Assembly: GCF_002214505.1 (NCBI RefSeq)
Contig: NZ_CP015103.1
Location: forward strand, 1,860,001-1,924,000
Length of the DNA: 64,000 nucleotides
Reading direction: 5' to 3'
From: Thermococcus siculi
Lineage (GTDB): Archaea > Methanobacteriota_B > Thermococci > Thermococcales > Thermococcaceae
Positions 35,876 to 44,685 of the stretch are shown one piece after another (within the stretch, counting starts at the first letter, position 1; every line of letters begins with the position of its first letter). Below the pieces are notes generated by a model, which was not told the DNA's origin, made no database searches, and worked only from the letters and a program-made list of their open reading frames with translations. A program made the position numbers and the translations under genes.

Positions 35876-35944
35876 TGTGCCCCCGGGGAGCGAAGGGGAC
35901 TCACGGCTCGCCGAGGTGCTCATCCCCCGCGGTTTCCCGGGGGC
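35876..35944 (-). ncRNA. Probable H/ACA box guide RNA
   Basis: A 69-nt hairpin on the minus strand. A perfect 9-bp basal stem (GCCCCCGGG, 35936-35944, with CCCGGGGGC, 35879-35887) is followed at once by ACA (35876-35878), the arrangement of archaeal H/ACA RNAs. Above an internal loop (left AAACCGCG, right UUCGCUC) is a stem GGGGA/UCCCC leading to a UGA/GA-containing asymmetric loop that could be the L7Ae-bound kink-turn, then a small terminal hairpin. A TATA-like TAAAACTTAAG lies about 25 bp upstream. It would direct a pseudouridine in rRNA; the implied target is GAGCGAA-UN-CGCGGUUU. The plus strand has the same stem but no ACA. Confidence 0.6.
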
Positions 35945-35975
35945 ATTAAACCCTTTGCCAACTGGAACTTAAGTT

Positions 35976-36818
35976 TTACCTCGTGACTATTGCGTTGACG
36001 CCGGCGGCTGCCAGGATCAGAAGCTCGAATATCCTGTACGCGTCCTCCACGGTTTCCGCGTTGAACTCGACGGTCTTCCCGTCGATGCGCTCCACGAAGG
36101 GCAGGAGCTCGGCGGTGTCGGCAAAGGAACTGCTGAGAAAGCGTATCCTTACGTGAACAGGCTCATCGGTTACCAGCGGCTTTGCATCTCCACGTTCCAG
36201 CCTCTCAACCGCCTCCCTCACGCCTGCTTCTAGCATGCTCCGTATCCTTCCCATCCCGGGACTCTTGGCGGCGTAGCGCGAGACGGATTCCTTGAACGGG
36301 ACACCAACGACCCAGGGGGCGTGTTTCTTCACGTCGGTCTCTATGAGCCTCCTGTCTCCTCCCACAAGGATGACTGGGATTCCCCAGCTTCCGAGGAGGT
36401 ACGCGTTCAGCAGGAACTCGCTCACCTCCACGCCGTTTATCTCCAGCCTGTCCACGCTGGCCCCGCTGTAGGTGTGGTCGAAGGTCGCCCCCGCGCTTCC
36501 GGCCTTTGCGTGGTAGCCCAGGAAAAGCGCCGCGTCGCTTCCCCTCGCGAAGGCCACCATGCTGAGCGGCCTCGGAAAACCCCTGACCAGCTCGACGTAC
36601 TCTGGCATCTCCTCCGGTATCACGTTAACCATCGGCCCGTGGCTGTCGGCCACAACCACTTCATCAAAACCGGCCTCATGGAGGCCTTCTGCGGCGGTCT
36701 TCACTATCTCGGTCGCTATTCTCCTCGCCTCCCCGTAGAGCGCCCCCTTCACGAAGAGGTGCTCCCTGCTGACCACGTACGGGAGACCTTCCAGATCAAG
36801 CGATACGAAAGCCCTCAT
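35976..36818 (-). CDS. M55 family D-aminopeptidase-like protein (DppA-type)
   Basis: A 280-residue zinc peptidase of family M55. Metal and catalytic landmarks are SLDLEG at the N terminus (DxE), VVVADSHGPM, FLGYHAKAG and TFDHTYSG. DppA cleaves D-amino-acid-containing peptides; archaeal substrates are unknown. The ATG at 36818 follows GGTGAGTTCC; the frame is open to 36920 without adding a domain. Its 3' end lies close to the promoter of the H/ACA candidate. Confidence 0.9.
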   Translation of the reverse strand: MRAFVSLDLEGLPYVVSREHLFVKGALYGEARRIATEIVKTAAEGLHEAGFDEVVVADSHGPMVNVIPEEMPEYVELVRGFPRPLSMVAFARGSDAALFLGYHAKAGSAGATFDHTYSGASVDRLEINGVEVSEFLLNAYLLGSWGIPVILVGGDRRLIETDVKKHAPWVVGVPFKESVSRYAAKSPGMGRIRSMLEAGVREAVERLERGDAKPLVTDEPVHVRIRFLSSSFADTAELLPFVERIDGKTVEFNAETVEDAYRIFELLILAAAGVNAIVTR

Positions 36819-36918
36819 GGAACTCACCGAGATGAGAATCGAAGCGATATGAGATAAATCTTTCGAGACGGATATAACCTCCAGGAATATTCGCTCGCGG
36901 AATCGATAATTCCCGCTC

Positions 36919-36948
36919 ATGAAAAAGGTTTTATAGGGCTTTTTTCAT
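36919..36948 (+). promoter_or_regulatory. Inverted repeat centred on a TATA box
   Basis: ATGAAAAA (36919-36926) and TTTTTCAT (36941-36948) are perfect 8-bp arms with the TATA-like GTTTTATAGG exactly in the middle. A second short dyad, GGAAT-CGATA-ATTCC, lies at 36899-36913. A repressor bound here would exclude TBP from the promoter of the small gene at 36969. Confidence 0.45.
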
Positions 36949-36968
36949 AGAATAAAGCGGTGATAGAT

Positions 36969-37208
36969 ATGCAAATTGTCGAACTCGACATTAAACTGCC
37001 CTACGAAGGAAGGGGAAAGATTCTGAGCCGTTTGTACGGCAAGGTTAGGGGCAAGATCCGGGATATACACTTCTTCCCGCCCGACTCAGAGGGCATAAGC
37101 GAAATCAAGATGGAGATCGTTGAAGAGGACGCACCAAGGCTTCTCTCCGAGATCAGGAAAATAATCAAGAACGGAAAGATAACATTCAGGGTTCTATCAG
37201 AGGCCTGA
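36969..37208 (+). CDS. Small conserved-looking protein, 79 aa, unknown
   Basis: An acidic/basic mixed protein of 79 residues (MQIVELDIKLPYEGRGKILSR...). The pattern strand-helix-strand-strand-helix-strand suggests a ferredoxin-like or ACT-like fold, but no ligand motif is seen. The ATG at 36969 follows GGTGATAG. Its promoter is embraced by an inverted repeat, so it is likely tightly regulated. It is convergent with the GGGP synthase gene (3-bp gap). Confidence 0.6.
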   Translation: MQIVELDIKLPYEGRGKILSRLYGKVRGKIRDIHFFPPDSEGISEIKMEIVEEDAPRLLSEIRKIIKNGKITFRVLSEA

Positions 37209-37211
37209 GCC

Positions 37212-37973
37212 TCATCCCTTTATACCCCTGTTCAGCTCCACCAGCTTTTCTCTGGCCTTCTCAATCGAGCCGGCCTTCTCTATCGCTGTTCCCGTGACGA
37301 TTATGTCCGCTCCAGCATTTACCGCCGCTCTGGCCTGTTCCCCGGTTCTTATTCCTCCCCCAACTATCAGGGGGACGTCTATGACGCGCTTCACGAGGGC
37401 TATCATCTCCGGCGGCACCGGCTTGCTGGCCCCGCTTCCAGCTTCGAGGTAAACGAGCCTCATTCCTAGGTACTGGCCGGCCAGCGCGTAAGCTGCGGCA
37501 ATCTTGGGCTTGTGCCTCGGTATGGGCTTGGCATCGCCCACCCAGCCGACGGTTTCTCCCGGTTCGATGATGAGGTAGGCCATTGGTATCGGCTCTATGC
37601 CGTAGCGCTTTACCTGAAACGCTCCCAACGCCTGGGCACCGGTTATGAAGAAGGGGTTCGTTGAGTTGAGCAGGCTCATGAAGAAGATGGCATCGGCGTA
37701 TTTGCTTATCCCGCCGTGGGAACCTGGGAAGAGTATGGTCGGCAGGCCGGACGATTCTTTTATGGCCTTCACAACGCCGTCCAGAACGTCTCCCTCGGCC
37801 CCGGTGGAGCCGCCTATCATTATCGCGTCAACGCCTATTTCCTCGCTCATCTCCGCTATCTTCCCGGCGGTTTCGGGGTCAACGTCATCTGGATCGAGGA
37901 GCACGAAGTGGAGCCTCTCATTTTCGAGCCTTTCGTGAATGTAGGATTCGACCTTTCCAGGCTGGAGCTTCAT
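37212..37973 (-). CDS. Geranylgeranylglyceryl phosphate synthase
   Basis: A 253-residue TIM-barrel prenyltransferase joining sn-glycerol-1-phosphate to geranylgeranyl diphosphate, the first ether bond of archaeal lipids. Landmarks: FVLLDPDDVDPE, IMIGGSTGAEGD, ILFPGSHGGIS, YLEAGSGASKPVP and LIVGGGIRTGEQA (phosphate binding). It overlaps the upstream GIY-YIG gene by 4 bp (ATGA), so they form an operon. Its substrate is made by the G1P dehydrogenase encoded at 51987-53027. Confidence 0.96.
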   Translation of the reverse strand: MKLQPGKVESYIHERLENERLHFVLLDPDDVDPETAGKIAEMSEEIGVDAIMIGGSTGAEGDVLDGVVKAIKESSGLPTILFPGSHGGISKYADAIFFMSLLNSTNPFFITGAQALGAFQVKRYGIEPIPMAYLIIEPGETVGWVGDAKPIPRHKPKIAAAYALAGQYLGMRLVYLEAGSGASKPVPPEMIALVKRVIDVPLIVGGGIRTGEQARAAVNAGADIIVTGTAIEKAGSIEKAREKLVELNRGIKG

Positions 37974-38413
37974 TTTCTCCCACCGAACTCTATAACCTCT
38001 TCCCGACTTTTAACCCTTTTCCAGTTCAGTCCCAGTCGCTCCAGAATACCCACGAGAACACTGTCGGGTTCCTCCTCAAAGCGATAGAGGTTTGTGCTGA
38101 TCCTGACGTCCCCGGCGCCAAAGCCCTCAACCGGTTCTCCGTAGCGCGCCACTTCCACAGAGAGCCTCTCTTCGAGCCTCTCCTCGCTGGGTATCAGATA
38201 AGCCCTCAAAAGCTCTGCCTCCTTCAGGAGGAAGTCTATGTGCCAGTGAAGCTTTTTGTCCCTCGAGAAGTGCCTGGCAACGCGCTTTTCGAGGGAGTTC
38301 ATGGCGGAGCCGACGTAGACGTAGTGGCCCGCCTTCAATGGAAACTCCCTGCCCTTCGTCCTTACGACCGTGTTCTTCCTCAGCAGGATGACAAGGAAGT
38401 AGGAGCCCTTCAT
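37970..38413 (-). CDS. GIY-YIG/DUF123 nuclease-fold protein
   Basis: A 147-residue protein with the GIY-YIG-like core of DUF123: GSYFLVILLRK at the N terminus, GHYVYVGSAMNSLEKRVARHF and the following KLHWHIDFLL. The YVYVGSA strand and Arg are the nuclease-fold signature. Function in archaea is unknown. It heads a two-gene operon with GGGP synthase. It shares a divergent promoter region (CCATTTATAAACC near 38433) with the DUF2095 gene. Confidence 0.85.
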   Translation of the reverse strand: MKGSYFLVILLRKNTVVRTKGREFPLKAGHYVYVGSAMNSLEKRVARHFSRDKKLHWHIDFLLKEAELLRAYLIPSEERLEERLSVEVARYGEPVEGFGAGDVRISTNLYRFEEEPDSVLVGILERLGLNWKRVKSREEVIEFGGRK

Positions 38414-38476
38414 GGAGATGACTTCCTGCCCACCATTTATAAACCCCTAACCCCTAAATCAGGGTAGGTGTGAAGG

Positions 38477-38872
38477 ATGGAGGAGAAGAAAAAGAAGCGA
38501 TCCGTTGACGACTTCGCCTGGCAGGAGTACGACAGGGAGGAGTTCGAGCAGACTTTTCCCGCATTGGCCAGGGAGCTTGAGGAGGAGGGCATTCCCGTCG
38601 ATGCCTACCGGGCCAAGGAGGAGGGCGAGATACTGGAGGAAGAGGAAGAGATGACGGACTTCTCCGGCTACAACCCCACCGTCATCGACTTCCTCAGGAG
38701 ATGCGAGACCGACGATGAGGCACTCGAGATCATCAACTGGATGGAGGAACGGGGCGAGATAACCCATGAGATGGCCAAGGAACTCCGTGTGACCCTCGTA
38801 CAGAAGGGTGTGAGGGCCTTTGGCCCCAAGAAGGAGTGGGGTTGGTACGAGAAACACAGAAAGCGCGGGTAA
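38477..38872 (+). CDS. DUF2095 family protein
   Basis: A 131-residue, very acidic protein. The central part (DFSGYNPTVIDFLRRCETDDEALEIINWMEERGEITHEMAKELRVTLVQKGVRAFG) and the end PKKEWGWYEKHRKRG fit the archaeal DUF2095 family of unknown function. GGTGTGAAGG precedes the ATG. No membrane segment or catalytic motif is seen. Confidence 0.75.
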   Translation: MEEKKKKRSVDDFAWQEYDREEFEQTFPALARELEEEGIPVDAYRAKEEGEILEEEEEMTDFSGYNPTVIDFLRRCETDDEALEIINWMEERGEITHEMAKELRVTLVQKGVRAFGPKKEWGWYEKHRKRG

Positions 38873-38924
38873 TTGCTTCTCTTACCCCCGGATAATCAAC
38901 CAGACAAGTGAAAAAAGAAGCGGG

Positions 38925-40436
38925 TCAGATGTTCCCTATCCTCTGGAGAACCATGCCCTCTATCCTTATGGGTTCGGTTCTCCTGGCGAAGACTATCGCC
39001 TGGTCGAGCCTGGCCTCGCTCTCAGCGTGGATTGTGAAGAGCGGGTCGCCCTCCTTGACCTTCTCCCCGACCTTGACGTAGAGTTCCAGTCCAGCGCCCT
39101 TGTCCTCGGGGGCACCGGCGGCCCTAGCGATTCCCGTGATGGCCCTGTTGTCAATGCCGGTTATATAGCCGCTCGTCGGGGCGGTGAAGGTGTAGGTCTT
39201 GTCTCCAACGGGTATCTCCTCGGGCTTGATGTCGGGGTTCCCGCCCTGCTCCTCGATTATCTCGCGCATCTTCTGGTAGGCCTTTCCGCTCTCGAGTATC
39301 TCCCTGGCCATCTTCTTGCCCATTCCAGCGGGAGCAACGCCGCCCATCTCGAGCAGGACTCCAGCGAGACCGGTGGCCTTCTCTATGAGGCTGCCGGGAC
39401 CGGTTCCGGTCATGAGGGCGGAGAGGGCCTCCCTGGCCTCCAAAGCGGGTCCGACGGTGTGACCTATCGGCTGGCCGCCGTAGGTTATGGCCCCCTCGAC
39501 GTACTGGCCGAGCCTCTTTCCAAGCTCTATGAAGTCCCTCGCGAGTGCCCTGGCGGCGTCAACCGTCTCGACCTTGACGCCCTTTCCGGTCGGGATGTCG
39601 ATGAGGACGTACTGGCTGCCCATGGCGTATTTCTTTGACATTATGCTGGCGAGCATGAGGCCTGTGGGGTCGATGCTGAGTGCCCTCTCGGATTTGATTG
39701 TTATATCGTCGGCGGGGGCGAGGTTCAGGGCGCCGCCCCATACCATACAGGCGCCTATCTTCTCGACTATGCGCTTTATCTCGTCGAGGGAGAAGCTGAC
39801 TTCAGCGAAGACCTCGACGACATCCGCAGTTCCGGCGGCGCTGGTTATTGCCCTGGAGCTGGTTTTGGGTATGGTCAGGCCGGCAGCGGCCACTATGGGG
39901 ACGACGAGTATATTGGTCTTGTTGCCCGGGACGCCGCCTATGCTGTGGACGTCCATGATGGGCTTCCTGTCGATGTCAAGCATGTCTCCCGTTTCGGCCA
40001 TGGCTATTGTCAGGGCCGCTATCTCGTCCATGTCGAGGCCGTTTATCTCGAGGGATGTAACGAAGGAGCTTATCTCTATGTCGCGGAGCTTTCTGTCGAC
40101 GATGTCCTTGACTATGGTCTCTATCTCCACCTTCCTGAGCTTTTCTCCGCGCATCTTCTTCTTGATGTAGCGAACACTCTCGGGGGCACCGCTCGGGAGA
40201 ACCGTGACCAACTCGCCCTCGGAGAAGCTGTGCAACTGGAGAATATCCTTGCTCACACCCACCTCGCCTTCTTTGATGAGGCTGCTTATGACGACGCTAC
40301 CGTAGACCGTCTTCTTTCCGGCCTCAATCTTCACTAGGTCGTCGGGATGCAGTTTCGCTTTTTTCGCCTCTTTCTCGTTTATGAAAACAGAATACCTCCC
40401 GCTGTACATGTCCAGTATCCGAACCTTCGCCTTCAT
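38925..40436 (-). CDS. deoA: AMP phosphorylase
   Basis: A 503-residue enzyme of the thymidine phosphorylase family that in Thermococcales acts on AMP (and CMP, UMP) to give ribose-1,5-bisphosphate and base, feeding type III Rubisco. Landmarks: an extra N-terminal domain (about residues 1-85) absent from bacterial enzymes, [33 protein letters not shown] and [15 protein letters not shown]-like phosphate/ribose motifs, and a C-terminal barrel-sandwich domain. Length equals the characterised T. kodakarensis enzyme. GGAGGGAAGAGT precedes the ATG at 40436. Confidence 0.92.
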   Translation of the reverse strand: MKAKVRILDMYSGRYSVFINEKEAKKAKLHPDDLVKIEAGKKTVYGSVVISSLIKEGEVGVSKDILQLHSFSEGELVTVLPSGAPESVRYIKKKMRGEKLRKVEIETIVKDIVDRKLRDIEISSFVTSLEINGLDMDEIAALTIAMAETGDMLDIDRKPIMDVHSIGGVPGNKTNILVVPIVAAAGLTIPKTSSRAITSAAGTADVVEVFAEVSFSLDEIKRIVEKIGACMVWGGALNLAPADDITIKSERALSIDPTGLMLASIMSKKYAMGSQYVLIDIPTGKGVKVETVDAARALARDFIELGKRLGQYVEGAITYGGQPIGHTVGPALEAREALSALMTGTGPGSLIEKATGLAGVLLEMGGVAPAGMGKKMAREILESGKAYQKMREIIEEQGGNPDIKPEEIPVGDKTYTFTAPTSGYITGIDNRAITGIARAAGAPEDKGAGLELYVKVGEKVKEGDPLFTIHAESEARLDQAIVFARRTEPIRIEGMVLQRIGNI

Positions 40437-40565
40437 ACTCTTCCCTCCTTTCACACACGAGTTCACACTACTGAGCAGAAGAGTACTTAAACGTTTTTAA
40501 CTGTATGGCCATCAAAACGCGTCGGGCACACGAACCAACTTAGCAAAGAAATGTAAAACGTGAAC

Positions 40566-40814
40566 TCAGGCACTTATACGGTGGGTGTGTCCAACGGGGG
40601 GAGATACCACTCCCCGTAGCTCCTCCGCATTGATGAGTGCCCTAACAACATCAGCCGCCACTTCCTTTATAGCGGGCGGCAGGAGCCCATCTCCCCTGAC
40701 GTAATAATTAACGACCTCGCTGAGTGGGGCGCTCACGAGGCGGCCCTTAAAAACGTGAACCATTTTTTCATCGACCTCGACTATCCTATCCGGATAGCCG
40801 AGCCTAACCTTCAT
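40566..40814 (-). CDS. Small hypothetical protein, 82 aa
   Basis: An 82-residue protein (MKVRLGYPDRIVEVDEKMVHVFKG...) with a strand-rich first half and a helix-rich second half. No motif is recognised. The ATG at 40814 lies about 25-35 bp after a TATA-like TTTTAAAATTTAA region, so the leader is short or absent. It is followed (reading left) by a 129-bp gap before the AMP phosphorylase start that holds nothing I recognise besides that gene's promoter. Confidence 0.55.
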   Translation of the reverse strand: MKVRLGYPDRIVEVDEKMVHVFKGRLVSAPLSEVVNYYVRGDGLLPPAIKEVAADVVRALINAEELRGVVSPPVGHTHRISA

Positions 40815-40903
40815 AACGCCCCACCCCCAATTTAAAGTTAAAAGAACAGGTCTTTTAAAATTTAACGCCACAGAAATGTTTAATAACAAAAGGGTTAAAA
40901 AGC

Positions 40904-41152
40904 TCAGAGGCTCCTGACCTCTTCATCTATGGACTCTTCGAGGGTTCTCTCCCATTCCTCAACGTCGAAGTCCACAAGCTCGCTCTCAAGGTCCTCCTTG
41001 AGGGTGCTGACACGCCTCTTGAGGGCGCTCTTGGTCTCCTCGTCATAGACGACGTAGTACGGGTTGCTCCTGGCGGAGTAGTAGAGCATCAGCAGGATGA
41101 TGTTGAGGATTATCAGGATAATCACTATCCCGTAGATCAGTGCGTCTGCCAT
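40904..41152 (-). CDS. Small membrane protein coupled to MinD
   Basis: An 82-residue protein (83 from an ATG at 41155) with one strongly hydrophobic N-terminal helix (LIYGIVIILIILNIILLMLYY) and a charged, helical cytoplasmic tail (LKRRVSTLKEDLESELVDFDVEEWERTLEESIDEEV). The start overlaps the MinD stop in ATGATG. The layout suggests a membrane partner or anchor for MinD; no homology is recognised, so this is inference from context. Confidence 0.6.
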   Translation of the reverse strand: MADALIYGIVIILIILNIILLMLYYSARSNPYYVVYDEETKSALKRRVSTLKEDLESELVDFDVEEWERTLEESIDEEVRSL

Positions 41153-41931
41153 CATTTCTTCCCTCCAAACAGTGCTTTGAAGACCCTCTTAATCGGGCTC
41201 TCAGGCTCGGGGGCCTGCCACTTGATGCCGGCGAGCTTCGCGGCGAGCTGCTTGATGGCAATTGCCGCCGGGCTTGTCGGGTTCTTGATGACGAGAGGGA
41301 CACCGTAGGCGCTGGCCCTCTTAACTTCGGGATCCTCCGGTATCATGGCAAGAACCGGAACCTCGAGGATGGCCTCTATCTCCTCCTGGGTAAGCTCGGT
41401 CTTCTCGTTGGTGACCCTGTTGAGTATAGCGCCGAGCGGAAGCGTTCCGAGCTTTTCGGCTATGAGCTTGGTCTTGAGGGAGTCCGTTATTGCCGAGATC
41501 TCCGGGTTGGTGACGATGATAAGCTCCTTACCGATGAGAAGTGCGGTAACCGAGGTCATCTCAAGACCCGCGGGAGCATCTATGAGGACGAAATCGGCCA
41601 TCTGACCTATCTCCCTTATTAGCTGCCTGAGCTTCTCGGGCTTGGCCTTCTTGATCTTCTCAAGGCTGAGTCCACCGGGGATCACCTTTACTCCGGCGGG
41701 TCCCTCGTAGATTGCATCCTTAAGGTCAGCCTCGCCTGCGAGAACGTCGTGCAGGGTTATCGGAATGTCCTCCATTCCAAGGACGAGACTTAGGTTGGCC
41801 ATGGTTATGTCCGCGTCCAGGAGAATTACCTCCTTTCCAAACTGGGCCAGAGCAACGCCCAGATTCGCAACCGTCGTTGTTTTACCCGTTCCACCTTTTC
41901 CCGATGCGAAAACAATTGAACGGCCCTCCAA
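41152..41931 (-). CDS. minD: MinD/ParA-family positioning ATPase
   Basis: A 259-residue deviant Walker A ATPase: SGKGGTGKTT near the N terminus, VILLDADITMANLSLVLG (A' motif) and FVLIDAPAGLE (Walker B). The C terminus (PIKRVFKALFGGKK) is an amphipathic, basic helix like the membrane-targeting sequence of MinD. No MinE or MinC is nearby; archaeal homologues place motility and other polar machinery. No ATG is available: a TTG at 41931, with GGAGGTG 6 bp upstream, is preferred, GTG at 41940 or 41964 being alternatives. TATA GTATAAAA lies near 41992. Confidence 0.9.
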   Translation of the reverse strand: MEGRSIVFASGKGGTGKTTTVANLGVALAQFGKEVILLDADITMANLSLVLGMEDIPITLHDVLAGEADLKDAIYEGPAGVKVIPGGLSLEKIKKAKPEKLRQLIREIGQMADFVLIDAPAGLEMTSVTALLIGKELIIVTNPEISAITDSLKTKLIAEKLGTLPLGAILNRVTNEKTELTQEEIEAILEVPVLAMIPEDPEVKRASAYGVPLVIKNPTSPAAIAIKQLAAKLAGIKWQAPEPESPIKRVFKALFGGKK

Positions 41932-42095
41932 AGTTAACACCTCCAGCGTGATCAGTGTACGCACTTCCCAACAAGCCAGCCTTCGATTTTATACGGAGTA
42001 CCCAGTTTGCGTGTATGAATTATGCAGGCAAGGCTTTTATTTTTTGCGGTTCATCCAGCGGCACGGGAAAAAATAGAAGAAAAGTCATTGATGTT

Positions 42096-42938
42096 TTATT
42101 CACCCGAGGCTTGGGCCTCGGCTTCCTTCTTTTCCTCGGCCTCCTTTTCGAGCTTTATCCTGGCGGCATCCGCGGTATCGGCGAGGCTCCGGAATAGCTT
42201 GAGCATCTCCATCGGGAGTGGCAGTATTATGACGTTGCTCTTGTCGCTGGCGACGTCGCTTATGGTCTGGAGCGTCCTGAGCTGGAGTGCCATCGGGTGC
42301 TGGGACACTATCTCAGCCGCGTCGCGGAGCTTCTCGGCGGCCTGGCGCTCGGCCTCGGCGAGGAGAATCCTTGCACGCCTCTCACGCTCGGCCTCCGCCT
42401 GCCTAGCCATGGCCCTCTGCATGCCGCTCGGCAACTCGACGTCCTTTATCTCGACCGTGCTGACCTTTATTCCCCACGGGTCTGTTGCCTCGTCGATGAT
42501 CTTCTGGAGCTGGAGGTTTAGTTTCTCCCTCTCGCTGAGGAGTTCGTCGAGGTGCGCCTGACCTATGACGCTCCTCAACGTCGTCTGGGCTATCTGGCTG
42601 GTGGCCATTATGTAATTACTGACCTGGGTGACGGCCTTAACCGGATCTATAACGCGGAAGTAGACGACGGCGTTAACCCTGACCGGAACGTTGTCCTTGG
42701 TTATGGTCTCCTGAACCGGGACGTCCAGAACCCTGGTACGCAGGTCGACTATCACCGCCTTCTCGAATATGGGGATTATGAAGAACAGTCCCGGACCCCT
42801 GGCACCAACGACCCTACCGAGCCTGAATATCACTGCCCTCTCGTACTCCTTGACTATCTTTATGGCCGTCACCAGTATAATCAACACAAACAACAAAACG
42901 ATGGCAAGAACCACATTGCCCGCCGTTACGAGAGCCAC
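42096..42938 (-). CDS. Stomatin/slipin family SPFH membrane protein
   Basis: A 280-residue SPFH protein with an N-terminal membrane hairpin ([18 protein letters not shown]), the SPFH domain ([43 protein letters not shown]) and a helical C-terminal part ([27 protein letters not shown]). Slipins assemble membrane microdomains. It starts with GTG 3 bp after the NfeD protease gene, the well-known stomatin operon partner, which in Pyrococcus cleaves the hydrophobic C-terminal region of its slipin. Confidence 0.94.
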   Translation of the reverse strand: MALVTAGNVVLAIVLLFVLIILVTAIKIVKEYERAVIFRLGRVVGARGPGLFFIIPIFEKAVIVDLRTRVLDVPVQETITKDNVPVRVNAVVYFRVIDPVKAVTQVSNYIMATSQIAQTTLRSVIGQAHLDELLSEREKLNLQLQKIIDEATDPWGIKVSTVEIKDVELPSGMQRAMARQAEAERERRARILLAEAERQAAEKLRDAAEIVSQHPMALQLRTLQTISDVASDKSNVIILPLPMEMLKLFRSLADTADAARIKLEKEAEEKKEAEAQASGE

Positions 42939-42941
42939 AAC

Positions 42942-44276
42942 TCATCCCTCCTTCTTTTCGTCAACTTTTTCGACTATGAGAGTCAGCCCATCCACCTTAA
43001 CGACCTTCACCTTCTCCCCGACGGGTATCCTCTCCCCGCTTCTGCTTTCGGCCTTCCAAAGCTCCCCGTGAAGCTTGACGACGCCCTCCGGGTCAAGGTC
43101 TTCCATTACCTTGCCAACCTCCCCCACGAGTTCCTCCTTTCCAGCCTCCGGCTTTCTCTTGTGGGCCCGCACCACGGTAGCAACGCCAAAGAGGAAGAAC
43201 AGACCGAGGAGTATTGCCATCACTATTATAGCCACCCTCAGAACGGCGTACGTTTCACCGGTCACCAGGTACTCACCCCCATTGCCGCTGAAGAGCATTA
43301 TACCACCTATGATGAAGGAAACAACACCCGCAACCGTGAACAGGCCAAAGGTCGGGGTTAGGGCCTCCGCAATGAAGAATATCATCGCAAGACCTATCAG
43401 GAGCAGCCCGGCGCTCTCATAGCCGAAGTAGCCGAGGCCGATTAAACCGAGGACGAGCATTATCGCGCCTATGGTCTCCGGAACGTGCCAGCCCGGTGTC
43501 AGAAAACCGAATATGAGGCCGATCATGCCGAGGTTTATCAGGAGGTATGCTATGGTCGGGTCGGTTATGTACTTGACGACGGTATCCCTGAAGGACGGCT
43601 CGATGTAGACGATGCGGGCGTTTCTGGTGTGCAGAACCACCCTTCCCCTGCCGTCCACGGGGATTTTCGTCTCCATACCGTCCACTTTCTGAAGGAGGTC
43701 GTCCACATCGCTCGCTATGACCTCGATGACGCCGTACTTAAGGGCCTCCTCAGGGGTAACACTCCTGTCTTCAGTTATGAATTCCTCAGCCAGCGTCTCG
43801 TTCCTGCCGCTCATCCTGGCCAGCTCACGTATGTAGGCGATGTAAAAGTTCGTTATCTTCGGCGGGGCCTCGACGATGCTCCCGTTCTGCCCGTAGCCGA
43901 GTATCGGCCTGCAGGCCCCTATAACCGTCCCGGGGGACATAGCGATGATGTGGGAACCGAGCGCTATGTAGGTTCCAGCGGAGGCGGCCATGCCACCGGA
44001 GGGATAGACGTAGATTATGACGGGAACCTTCGAGCTTTGAAGCCTGGAGACAATGGCCTGCATCGCGTCGGCCCTGCCACCGGGGGTGTTCAGCTCGATT
44101 ATCAATGCCTCCGCGTTGTTTTCCTCCGCCTGGGTTATGTACCTGTCGAACTGGTCAACCGTGTAGCCGGTTATCATCCCGTCTACCTTCGCGACGTAGA
44201 CGGTGCCCTGGGCGCTCACGCTGGGAAGGAGCATGATGAACAGAAGGAAGACACCCAGAGCAACGCTTAGCCTCAT
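42942..44276 (-). CDS. NfeD-type membrane serine protease (stomatin operon partner)
   Basis: A 444-residue long-form NfeD. After a signal sequence comes a ClpP-like protease domain: the nucleophile is in AASAGTYIALGS (Ser about 99) and the general base is Lys about 140 in APPKITNF, exactly 41 residues on, as in Pyrococcus 1510-N (S97/K138). Four to five membrane helices follow (about 235-365), then a C-terminal OB-fold NfeD domain (LVGEVGKVMEDLDPEGVVKLHGELWKA). It lies directly upstream of its presumed substrate slipin. TATA TTTAAAT at 44309-44315. Confidence 0.94.
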   Translation of the reverse strand: MRLSVALGVFLLFIMLLPSVSAQGTVYVAKVDGMITGYTVDQFDRYITQAEENNAEALIIELNTPGGRADAMQAIVSRLQSSKVPVIIYVYPSGGMAASAGTYIALGSHIIAMSPGTVIGACRPILGYGQNGSIVEAPPKITNFYIAYIRELARMSGRNETLAEEFITEDRSVTPEEALKYGVIEVIASDVDDLLQKVDGMETKIPVDGRGRVVLHTRNARIVYIEPSFRDTVVKYITDPTIAYLLINLGMIGLIFGFLTPGWHVPETIGAIMLVLGLIGLGYFGYESAGLLLIGLAMIFFIAEALTPTFGLFTVAGVVSFIIGGIMLFSGNGGEYLVTGETYAVLRVAIIVMAILLGLFFLFGVATVVRAHKRKPEAGKEELVGEVGKVMEDLDPEGVVKLHGELWKAESRSGERIPVGEKVKVVKVDGLTLIVEKVDEKKEG

Positions 44277-44339
44277 CCCCACCGCCTGATACTAGTACCA
44301 CTCAAAGGTTTAAATCTTTTGCCTGTCGGCCAAAAGTGA

Positions 44340-44346
44340 TTTATAT
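44340..44346 (+). promoter_or_regulatory. TATA box for the gene at 44368, leaderless arrangement
   Basis: TTTATAT begins 28 bp before the ATG at 44368, and no ribosome site is present between them, so the transcript probably starts at or next to the ATG. Confidence 0.5.
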
Positions 44347-44367
44347 CCCGAACGCCAACCCTTGAAT

Positions 44368-44685
44368 ATGAGTTTAAGAACCCTTGTAAAGCTCTACCGC
44401 GTGGCGAGGGGCGGGGAGAAGGTAGAGAGGGCGTGGGGGCTAGTTCGCGAGGCCGCCAAATACTCGCACAATGAGCCATACTGGGAGTTCCTGAAGGAAA
44501 ACTTTGGAGTCCGGGCGGAGGAAATAAAAGACGCCCTCCGGTTCCTGGAGGAGGCTGGCGAGCTTGAGATCAAGCGCTCCGTCGATGGGAAACGGCTCTA
44601 TGTCTCGACCCTAAAGGATATAAGGGAGAACCCCGTTAGGCTCGACCGATGGCTGTCGATATCGAAAAAACCACCCGCGAGATGA
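44368..44685 (+). CDS. Hypothetical winged-helix-like protein, 105 aa
   Basis: A helical, basic protein of 105 residues. The segment WEFLKENFGVRAEEIKDALRFLEEAGELEIKRSVDGKRLYVST looks like a winged helix (three helices and a beta wing), so a DNA-binding or adaptor role is possible. It overlaps the DNA glycosylase gene by 37 bp, which implies coupled expression. The ATG is probably leaderless. Confidence 0.6.
   Translation: MSLRTLVKLYRVARGGEKVERAWGLVREAAKYSHNEPYWEFLKENFGVRAEEIKDALRFLEEAGELEIKRSVDGKRLYVSTLKDIRENPVRLDRWLSISKKPPAR

Noticed and set aside
35878-35945. Reading the 35.9-kb hairpin as a plus-strand RNA or terminator
   Set aside because: Only the minus strand has ACA directly after the stem, and no U-rich tract follows on the plus strand.
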